Shown here one piece after another: positions 33,356-39,652 of a stretch of DNA of 64,000 bases. Made by a program: the position numbers and the translations under genes. Location: the NCBI GenBank assembly GCA_963756715.1, contig CAVWOV010000026.1:62001-126000 (forward strand), given 5' to 3'. How positions within the stretch are numbered: position 1 is the first letter of the stretch; every line of letters begins with the position of its first letter. Source of the stretch: VAZQ01 sp963756715 (GTDB lineage: Bacteria > Pseudomonadota > Alphaproteobacteria > Rhizobiales > Xanthobacteraceae). The notes beneath the pieces are model-generated. The model worked only from the letters and a program-made list of their open reading frames with translations, did no database searches and was not told where the DNA came from.

Positions 33356-34057
33356 ATGACAAACCTCTTGCGTACGACAGCCATTGTCGTGGGGCTTGCC
33401 GCCGGTACGACCTTGGCGCACGCCCAGGTGCAGGCCCAGCCGACTCCGTTGCCGCCGCCGACCCAACCATTGCCGCAAGCGCAGCCGGCTCCGCAATCAC
33501 AGTCGCAGCGCGCGCAGGACGCACCGACCTCGCAGCCTGCGCAGCATCCCAATCGGGAAGCCGAGGCCGAGAGGGCGCAACACAGCACCTCCGGCAAGGC
33601 CGGAAAAGAGGAGCCGGGTTCGCATGCTCCGACCGATCCGCCCGACAAGACGCCCGTGCTGGTCGACGGCCGGCTGACGGCTCCCGGTTCGCCACAACAG
33701 AGCGACACGGTACCCTCCACGGTCTCGCCGCAGAATGCGGCGGACGACAAGCTCATCACCACGGCCTACACCTTCAAGACCATGCCCAATGACCAGCGGC
33801 AGGCGATCTATCAGGCGTTGAAGGACGGTCCGTCCGTTGGCAGCGTCAAGGCGGATGTGGGGACGGAACTGCCGGTCAAGGTCACGCTGCAAGCCATTCC
33901 CGAACAGCTTGTGCGGCAAGTGCCGCGGACGAAAGGCTATCACTACGCCGTGTCCGGCAATCGGGTGTTGCTGGTGGCGCCCGCCAACCGCATCGTCGTG
34001 GCGGTGTTCCACAACGACGCTGGCGTAACCAACGGCAAGGGCGATCGCGTGCGCTGA
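33356..34057 (+). CDS. Exported Pro/Gln-rich protein with DUF1236-like C-terminal domain
   Basis: 233 residues from ATG at 33356. A signal peptide (TAIVVGLAAGTTLAHAQ, about 1-24) is followed by a low-complexity Pro/Gln linker (about 25-120) and a C-terminal domain from about 125 with PVKVTLQAIPEQLVRQVP, KGYHYAVSGNRVLLVAP and NRIVVAVF. The last part has the pattern of DUF1236 (x-V-x-dgrVllV-P-x-x-R-x-I-v). The protein at 35149 carries the same C-terminal pattern. Likely periplasmic or envelope-attached; function unknown. Confidence 0.75.
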   Translation: MTNLLRTTAIVVGLAAGTTLAHAQVQAQPTPLPPPTQPLPQAQPAPQSQSQRAQDAPTSQPAQHPNREAEAERAQHSTSGKAGKEEPGSHAPTDPPDKTPVLVDGRLTAPGSPQQSDTVPSTVSPQNAADDKLITTAYTFKTMPNDQRQAIYQALKDGPSVGSVKADVGTELPVKVTLQAIPEQLVRQVPRTKGYHYAVSGNRVLLVAPANRIVVAVFHNDAGVTNGKGDRVR

Positions 34058-34083
34058 GCAGCGGCGCGGCTCGCCGCAGCGTG

Positions 34084-34854
34084 TCACCAGTTCTGCTTGA
34101 AGCCGGCCTTGAGGCTCTTCGACGTTTCGCCGCCGGTCTCGCTCACCGAGCCGGTGAGGCTCACAGGCCCGCCAAAAAGCTTCTGTTCGGCGCTTAAGGT
34201 CGGACGCCATTTGTCGTCGCTGCTGGAAAGCTGCGCGCCAAGCGACAGCGTCGTGTCCGTCGGCAGCAAGTTGAAGCGTAGCGCCTGCTCACTGGACCAG
34301 CCGTGCGCCGAGCTGTTCGCCTGACTAGACACCGACGAGTTGGCGAACGTCCGTGAGACCGAGAGCCCATTCTGCAGCGTGAGGGAAAGCTCGTCGCCCA
34401 TCGGGATCGAACGGCTCAGCGTGGTACCGAACTTGCCTTGCTCGTCCAGGGGATCGACCTGGGTTTCGATCGTTGCCTTGTCCCAGCCGAGCGGGACGCT
34501 GGACGCCGTCAGGTTGGCCCAGCCGACGCCGGTTGATTGGTCGGGCAGCGAGCTGTCGGGCAATTGGCTCGGCCGAAACTCAGCGTTCGGTACGGGCGCG
34601 CTGCGGTAATTGACGCCGGCCTTTGCGCTCCACGGATTGATCAGCCCGGGCATCGCCGCCTTCAACTTTGGCGCATGCTTGGTCTCGGGCAGTGGGGTCG
34701 ACAGATCGAGCGGCTCGTCCCCCGCCAGACCGAGTTCGTCATCGGGCGCTTCCGCAGGTTCGCCACGCGCGGCGCCCGCCAACAGGACGCTCGCCAGCAG
34801 CAGCAGGCAGCCGCGCCGCACGAAGGAGCGATTAAAATAACGAGGTAGTTGCAT
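34084..34854 (-). CDS. Exported beta-rich protein, probable outer-membrane barrel
   Basis: 256 residues from ATG at 34854. Signal peptide about 1-31 (RRGCLLLLASVLLAGAARGE). An acidic linker (EAPDDELGLAGDEPLDL) precedes a region (about 75-256) of alternating polar/hydrophobic strands ending in aromatic residues, with final residues KAGFKQNW; a C-terminal aromatic suits BAM recognition. Strand-like repeats such as DELSLTLQNGLSVSRTF and TTLSLGAQLSSSDDKW support a barrel. No known family assigned. It converges on the exported protein at 33356. Confidence 0.65.
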   Translation of the reverse strand: MQLPRYFNRSFVRRGCLLLLASVLLAGAARGEPAEAPDDELGLAGDEPLDLSTPLPETKHAPKLKAAMPGLINPWSAKAGVNYRSAPVPNAEFRPSQLPDSSLPDQSTGVGWANLTASSVPLGWDKATIETQVDPLDEQGKFGTTLSRSIPMGDELSLTLQNGLSVSRTFANSSVSSQANSSAHGWSSEQALRFNLLPTDTTLSLGAQLSSSDDKWRPTLSAEQKLFGGPVSLTGSVSETGGETSKSLKAGFKQNW

Positions 34855-35148
34855 CGGTCTCGCCAGCGTTCAGTCTTCGGCCGCGGAATCAGCATGCAGC
34901 CTCGGCAATTTGTTGGCCGAAATGCGGGCGTTCGCTTTTTTGCGGCGGTGTGACGCCTGTTGGTTAATCCGCGCATGTCTGCCGGGCGCGCACGTCGGCC
35001 CAGCGCTGCAAACGATTCGGTAAGCAAGAGCGCCGCGTTCTGAGGCTTTGCCGCAACAGTCAAAGATGAAACATCGTGCGGCGCTTGCGCGTTAATGAAG
35101 CGGGAGGAACCGCGCCGATAGCCTTGGCGGCAGGCAGGGAGATAAGAA

Positions 35149-35592
35149 ATGCGGCCCTTCATTCGCCACGGCTCCATCGCGTTGGCGCTGTTCGCCCTGG
35201 CGGGCGTGGTGGCCGGCGTCGCCTTCGGCCGTTCCGGCACCGGCCGGGACATTGACGTGTCGCGGGAGGAAGCGATCGAGGCGGCGCAAGCGCGAGCGGC
35301 GGCTTCTCCGAATGAATGGGTGTTGCCGCTGACCGACGAGGAGCGCGCACAAGTGTTCGACGGCGTGATGCAGCTTCCGGGTGTCCCGGTGGCCGACGTC
35401 GAGCCGCCCGATGCCACATCGGCGCTGCCGGTCTGGGTGGCGTTGCAGGATCTGCCGTCCGGCGTATCGCAGCAGATTCCGATGGTGGAGGGCTACAAGT
35501 TCGTCAAGCTCGACGACCGGGTTCTGCTTGTGAATCCGGGCAACCGGCGGATCGCGGCTGAGATGCCGCGCTACAAGCTCGTGCTGAATTGA
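35149..35592 (+). CDS. Exported/anchored DUF1236-like protein
   Basis: 147 residues from ATG at 35149. The N-terminus is a signal peptide or anchor (GSIALALFALAGVVAGVAFG). After a helical part (about 30-75) comes PVWVALQDLPSGVSQQIP, EGYKFVKLDDRVLLVNP and NRRIAAEMPRYKLVLN, which aligns with the end of the protein at 33356 (PVKVTLQAIPEQL, RVLLVAPANRIVVAV). The two are paralogs sharing one envelope domain with different N-terminal parts. Function unknown. Confidence 0.75.
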   Translation: MRPFIRHGSIALALFALAGVVAGVAFGRSGTGRDIDVSREEAIEAAQARAAASPNEWVLPLTDEERAQVFDGVMQLPGVPVADVEPPDATSALPVWVALQDLPSGVSQQIPMVEGYKFVKLDDRVLLVNPGNRRIAAEMPRYKLVLN

Positions 35593-35747
35593 ACAGATGG
35601 CGTCAGACAATCAAGCAGGACAACAAAAAGAGGCGGCGTCAGCGCTAACAAAAATCGAGCCGCGTCAAAAATCGCGGCCGCTGAAATTCCGGATCGCGCA
35701 CCGGCCAGTGCCGGTGCGCGAACCGGTCCCCCCGTCAGCCCCTGCAA

Positions 35748-36128
35748 TCAGTCGCGGATGCTGGGTGCGTCAGGCACCTTCTTCCAGCTCGAGATGCTCT
35801 CGGCGATGATCTTGGTCGACTGCATCGCGGCTTGGCTCAAAGTCGCATATTCGACGATCTCACGCTGCACACGGGCAGCCTCGGAGCTCAGCCGGTCGCG
35901 CAAGGTCTGCAACTCGGTGATGAGCTTGTCGATCTCCTGGATCGAAGTCCCGGCGACGCGCTGCAATAGCGTGTTGATGTTGCCGGCTACGATTTCGCTG
36001 TCATTTTCCGGATGGCGCCGCAGCGTGGCCACGTCGCGCCGCACGAATTCGCGGATTTCACCTTCCACTTCCGACTCCACCGATTTTTCAAGGTCCGAGG
36101 TCGCGTCGCGCGATTTGAACATGGTCAT
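35748..36128 (-). CDS. Coiled-coil hypothetical protein
   Basis: 126 residues from ATG at 36128 (GGGGGA 6 bp upstream); ATG 36122 is also possible. It is nearly all helix and charged: SDLEKSVESEVEGEIREFVRRD, then IQEIDKLITELQTLRDRLSSEAARVQREIVEYATLSQAAMQ, with heptad spacing. It is soluble, with no membrane segment or signal. Similar proteins occur across bradyrhizobia; role unknown. Confidence 0.7.
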   Translation of the reverse strand: MTMFKSRDATSDLEKSVESEVEGEIREFVRRDVATLRRHPENDSEIVAGNINTLLQRVAGTSIQEIDKLITELQTLRDRLSSEAARVQREIVEYATLSQAAMQSTKIIAESISSWKKVPDAPSIRD

Positions 36129-36600
36129 GATGTCCCCCGTTCAGCGCCCAGCGGCGCAGATCCACGCGCCCATTTGCCGCACGGGAATGTGACGACTTCA
36201 CGGCCTCCGGGAACTTCGCAGCGGTTCGTCCCCAGGGATAGTGGTACGTTCTTGCTGTTTTGTTGGACTTTTTTTCGGTCCCGCGGAATTTCTCTCGTCC
36301 TCAGACCACGCAGGCCGATTTCCGACGACGATCAGATCGCGGCGGGTGGCACCCCGCACGGCGCGCAAGGCTCGCATGCTGAAAGAGCAAGCCGTCAGCG
36401 ATCAGGCCCTGTCAGGGCATCGGCCCGGCACGCCGGCTTGACTGCGACCTGTCATGAATCGCCGCCATAGTTGAGAACTGTGTTCACAACGGTTCGTGCT
36501 TCCATCAGGATACGGTTCGCCGTTGCCGTCGCTAATTGTCGCGCTCTGCGCCAGGGACGTGATCGTGTTCGCCCGCAAGCCCACCACTCGGACCTGACGG
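36129..36600. other. Intergenic region between divergent genes
   Basis: About 470 bp without a supportable gene. Short open frames on both strands lack ribosome sites and typical codon use. The stretch TTTTGTTGGACTTTTTTTCGG near 36258-36279 is AT-rich relative to surroundings and could be part of a promoter. No repeat or RNA gene recognised. Confidence 0.35.
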
Positions 36601-37308
36601 ATGTCATCACCCATCACATTCGCGATCGGCGATGTTCACGGTTGCCTCGACAAGCTCAAGCGCCTCGCCGGGGTCTGCGCGGCCTATGCGGGCGAGCGGC
36701 CAGCGTATTACGTCATGCTCGGCGACTACATCGACCGCGGCCCCGACAGCCGCGGGGTGATCGAATTCCTCATGCGCCGGCAGGCCGAAACGCCCGGCCG
36801 GGTGATCTGTCTGCGCGGCAATCACGAGCAGTTGGCGATCGACGCCCACAGGAGCGCCGACGCGATGCCGAACTGGCTGCGCAACAGCGGAGAGGCCACC
36901 CAGCGCAATTATCCGGAGACCAACGGGCGGATGCTGCCGGCGCATCTCGACTGGCTCGAAGCGCTGCCGTTCTGCCACGATGATGGCTTGCGCTTCTTCG
37001 TCCACGCCGGTGTCGATCTGAAGCGCCCGCTGCACGACCAGTCCGAGGACGTGATGATCTGGATGCGCGAGCCGTTTCTGAGCGACAGCGACACCGTGGA
37101 CTGCGGCCGCTTTGTCGTGCACGGCCACACCCCGCTCAAGAACGGCCGGCCGGAGTTGCGCCGCCACCGGCTCGATCTCGACACCGCCGCCGTGCTGGGC
37201 GGGCCGCTGACCGCGGCGGCTTTCGACGATACCCGCGCCGAACCGCTTGGATTCCTGACCGACGAACTGCCGCTCCCGGCCCGGGCAACGGAGAGCCGCG
37301 GCGCGTGA
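36601..37308 (+). CDS. PPP-family serine/threonine metallophosphatase
   Basis: 235 residues from ATG at 36601; ribosome site weak. The full bimetal PPP signature is present: GDVHGCLDKL (about 10-19), GDYIDRGPDSRGV (about 41-53), RGNHEQLA (about 78-85), with later His residues in FFVHAGVDLK and VVHGHTPLKNG. Such bacterial phosphatases (PrpA/PrpB type or ApaH-like) act on phosphoproteins or dinucleoside polyphosphates; the substrate here is not evident. Cytoplasmic, single gene. Confidence 0.9.
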   Translation: MSSPITFAIGDVHGCLDKLKRLAGVCAAYAGERPAYYVMLGDYIDRGPDSRGVIEFLMRRQAETPGRVICLRGNHEQLAIDAHRSADAMPNWLRNSGEATQRNYPETNGRMLPAHLDWLEALPFCHDDGLRFFVHAGVDLKRPLHDQSEDVMIWMREPFLSDSDTVDCGRFVVHGHTPLKNGRPELRRHRLDLDTAAVLGGPLTAAAFDDTRAEPLGFLTDELPLPARATESRGA

Positions 37309-37400
37309 TAAACGCGCCCGGTGCGTGCAGGTCCGGTCTGGACCGGCCGCAACCTTCGGGCCGGCGCCAGCGCCGGAAACAGACGTTACTTCGGCCGGCG

Positions 37401-37532
37401 CTATTTCTTGCCGCCCGGCTGGGCTTGTCCCGCCGCGAACGGCGAGGGGGCGGCGGCGCCCTTCTGCTTCTTGTCCTTGTCCTGCTTGGGTTTCTTCTTT
37501 TCCTTGTTGCTTCGCATCTGGCCTTTGGCCAT
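37401..37532 (-). CDS. Small lysine-rich conserved protein
   Basis: 43 residues from ATG at 37532, stop TAG at 37401-37403. An excellent AGGAGAA lies 6 bp upstream. The sequence is a Lys/Gln-rich strand (MRSNKEKKKPKQDKDKKQKG) and a Pro/Ala/Gly tail (SPFAAGQAQPGGKK). Tiny proteins of exactly this form are widespread in rhizobia and other proteobacteria (MAKGQ(M/L)RSNRE(K/A)KKPK type), of unknown function; the charge suggests nucleic acid or ribosome contact. Confidence 0.8.
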   Translation of the reverse strand: MAKGQMRSNKEKKKPKQDKDKKQKGAAAPSPFAAGQAQPGGKK

Positions 37533-37631
37533 GGCGGTTCTCCTGCGCTGTGTGATCCGGCCGACGGTTCATCGACGGCCAGCTTGCTAACCTACACCAG
37601 TGACGGCCGGATTAAAGCGGGCGCCACGTGG

Positions 37632-37853
37632 TCAGTCGCGGTCGGGCTTGTTTTGCACAACGCGATGATCGCTGAGCTTCTTGACGGTCCCGGCCGCAAG
37701 CCCGGTCTGGACCGCATCCGCGACCGTCGCGACATGCCCGCACTTGTGACAGGTGACGCTGGTGTCCGGCGCGATGGTGATCGGGCCGGAGAAGCGGTGG
37801 TCGCCGCAGTCCGGACAGGTGCCGATCGCGCCGAAGATGAAGTAGCTGGCCAT
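37632..37853 (-). CDS. Zinc-ribbon small protein
   Basis: 73 residues from ATG at 37853 with AAGGGAG upstream. Two CxxC pairs (GTCPDCGDH at about 12-20 and VTCHKCGHV at about 33-41) make a rubredoxin-type zinc ribbon, followed by a short helix (ADAVQTGLAAGTVKKL). Function unknown; such proteins may bind RNA or partner proteins. It is the last gene before the AT-richer promoter of the methyltransferase on the other strand. Confidence 0.75.
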   Translation of the reverse strand: MASYFIFGAIGTCPDCGDHRFSGPITIAPDTSVTCHKCGHVATVADAVQTGLAAGTVKKLSDHRVVQNKPDRD

Positions 37854-38022
37854 GGGGCTCCCTTGCGTTACGGGTGCCCCTTGTGCCCGGGTTTGGGGAG
37901 GGTTGGGAAAGGAATTCGAGGGCCAGCCCTGCGGACGAATATTTTTCCCTTTGATGGGAATAATATCTTACGTTACCGTTTGTGAATTTAATTTGCAGAA
38001 GGTGCGACACCGCGAGTTCACA

Positions 38023-38661
38023 ATGTCATCTGCCGCCTCCGATCTACGCAAGTTTGTCGGTCCGTCACGTTTCGCGACGGTCTTGGCTGATCCTCCGTGG
38101 CAGTTTGTCAATCGGACTGGAAAAATCGCGCCCGAGCATCGGCGACTATCCCGCTACGGCACCATGACGCTTCAAGAAATTACGGCGTTGCCGGTCGCCG
38201 ATACGGTCGCTCCAACCGCGCATCTCTATTTGTGGGTACCGAACGCCCTTTTGCCGGACGGTCTCGCGGTGATGAAGGCTTGGGGCTTCACATACAAAGG
38301 CAATCTCGTTTGGCACAAAGTTCGCAAGGACGGTGGTTCAGACGGCCGCGGCGTCGGTTTCTATTTTCGCAACGTGACCGAACTGATCCTGTTCGGTGTG
38401 CGTGGCAAAAACGCCCGCACACTTGCGCCCGGACGGCGGCAGGTGAATTTCCTCGCGACGCGCAAGCGTGAACACTCGCGCAAACCTGACGAACAATACG
38501 AGATCATCGAGGCGTGCAGTCCCGGGCCTTACCTTGAGCTGTTTGCGCGTGGCACGCGCAAAGGCTGGGCGACGTGGGGTAATCAGGCGGAGGATGGCTA
38601 TCAGCCAACCTGGAAGACATACGCGCATCATTCGCGCGCAGGATTGATCGCGGCGGAGTAG
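38023..38661 (+). CDS. MT-A70 family DNA/RNA adenine-N6 methyltransferase (orphan)
   Basis: 212 residues from ATG at 38023; no clear ribosome site, so a slightly longer GTG start is possible. Catalytic DPPW motif in TVLADPPWQFVNRTG (about 22-36); the family motifs HLYLWVPNALLPDGL and KAWGFTYKGNLVWHKV follow, then RNVTELILFGVRG and the end KPDEQYEIIEACSPGPYLELFARGTRKGWATWGNQ (SAM-binding part). Such bacterial MT-A70 proteins methylate adenine at N6; no restriction enzyme is adjacent. The gene and its upstream stretch (AATAATATCTTACGTTACC) are more AT-rich than neighbours, pointing to phage or plasmid origin. Confidence 0.85.
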   Translation: MSSAASDLRKFVGPSRFATVLADPPWQFVNRTGKIAPEHRRLSRYGTMTLQEITALPVADTVAPTAHLYLWVPNALLPDGLAVMKAWGFTYKGNLVWHKVRKDGGSDGRGVGFYFRNVTELILFGVRGKNARTLAPGRRQVNFLATRKREHSRKPDEQYEIIEACSPGPYLELFARGTRKGWATWGNQAEDGYQPTWKTYAHHSRAGLIAAE

Positions 38662-39124
38662 GCGTGTCTCCGGCGTTTGCCGCGTCTATTTCTTGCCTTC
38701 CGCTTCTCCCCGCCCGCTTCCCCGCCGGCTTGTACACCATGCCCTCCAGCTTCATGCCGTCCGGATCGGTGAAGAACACCGCGTAGTAGTTCGGGTCGCC
38801 GTTATATTCGCCCGGCGGGTCGAGCACCGTCATGCGGTTGGCCGCCAGGAAGGCGCCGAGCGCGTCCACGTCCTTGCGGCTCGCCAATTCGAACGCGTAG
38901 TGGTGAAAGCCGATGTCGCCCTTGCGATACCGGCGCTTGCGGCCCTGCGCGTCGGCGGCGGCGATCCAGAACAGCGTCTTGCCGTTGCTCCAGCCGGCCA
39001 TGTCGCCGTCGTCGTATGTCAGTTTGAAGCCGAGAAAGCCCAGCACCTTGCCGTAGAAGTCCCGCGAGCGGGTAAACCCGCCGACGCTCAGGACCAGGTG
39101 ATCGATGCCGACCACACGGGGCAT
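38504..39124 (-). CDS. VOC-family (glyoxalase-like) protein with frameshifted C-terminus
   Basis: From ATG at 39124 (AAGGAG upstream) the protein is a vicinal-oxygen-chelate domain: VVGIDHLVLSVGGFTRSRDFYGKVLGF (metal His9), FHHYAFELASRKDVDAL (second His), YAVFFTDPDGMKLEGMVY (metal Glu127). After about residue 139 the reading continues 65 odd residues antisense to the methyltransferase gene. A one-base change near 38702-38708 (GGGGAGAAGCGG on the minus strand) would instead end the protein as AEGKK at 38686, clear of the methyltransferase. The true gene is therefore probably 38686-39124. Reaction unknown; members include glyoxalases, dioxygenases and resistance proteins. Confidence 0.75.
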   Translation of the reverse strand: MPRVVGIDHLVLSVGGFTRSRDFYGKVLGFLGFKLTYDDGDMAGWSNGKTLFWIAAADAQGRKRRYRKGDIGFHHYAFELASRKDVDALGAFLAANRMTVLDPPGEYNGDPNYYAVFFTDPDGMKLEGMVYKPAGKRAGRSGRQEIDAANAGDTPTPPRSILRANDARMSSRLADSHPPPDYPTSPSLCACHAQTAQGKARDCTPR

Positions 39125-39200
39125 AATCGGGCTCCTTCGACCGCCCGGCGGCCCGGCTGGCACAGGCCGCGGGCTGGCACAACCCCCGTTGCAGCGCAAA

Positions 39201-39230
39201 AAAGCCCCGCGAACCCCTCGATTCGGGGCC
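39201..39230 (-). terminator. Possible intrinsic terminator on the minus strand
   Basis: On the minus strand, GGCCCCGAA pairs with TTCGCGGGGC (two-base bulge) and is followed by TTTTTT. It lies about 430 bp beyond the uvrB stop and just before the VOC gene, so it could end uvrB transcripts that cross the small plus-strand gene. The structure is visible; the assignment is inference. Confidence 0.5.
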
Positions 39231-39307
39231 ATTCATCCCCATATAATGGGCACGGTTGAAATCACGACCGTTCAATTTTGGTTCCTAGCGTTATTTGGAG
39301 CAACGCC

Positions 39308-39562
39308 ATGGTGAAATTCGATTACAGCGCGCCCGCCGAGCTGTTTCCCTCCCGCAACCGCAAGATCAAGCAGATGGTGAAATACCGTCGCTTCGACCGC
39401 GCGTCGGACGCCATCCAGTACGCCATGGAAGAGCTGCCGCAGGCGCTGCTGCTCGGCGCCTTCATCGAGATCGGCGAGACCCGGCTCGGCCACCAGGACA
39501 TCCGCGCGCTCTACGACAGCGCCGACTATCCGCTGAAGAAGAAGCAAGCCGAAGCGGCCTGA
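39308..39562 (+). CDS. Small conserved hypothetical protein
   Basis: 84 residues from ATG at 39308 with GGAG 8 bp upstream; an upstream ATG at 39278 has no ribosome site. The sequence (KFDYSAPAELFPSRNRKIKQ, then YRRFDRASDAIQYAMEELPQALLLGAFIEIGETRLGHQDIRALYD) is conserved in many rhizobial genomes and is probably a small soluble alpha/beta domain. Function unknown. Confidence 0.75.
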   Translation: MVKFDYSAPAELFPSRNRKIKQMVKYRRFDRASDAIQYAMEELPQALLLGAFIEIGETRLGHQDIRALYDSADYPLKKKQAEAA

Positions 39563-39652
39563 GCGCACCCGCTCCGGCCCGGAGCGGCCTGTTCCGCGTT
39601 GATTTGATCTGACGCGGCCGTGGAGAGGGCTCCGCGGCTGCGTTCGTGCGCG

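Noticed and set aside
36201..36250. General stress (EcfG-type) promoter, GGAAC...CGTT, before the phosphatase gene
   Set aside because: Both boxes exist but are separated by 32 bp, far from the 16-17 bp needed.
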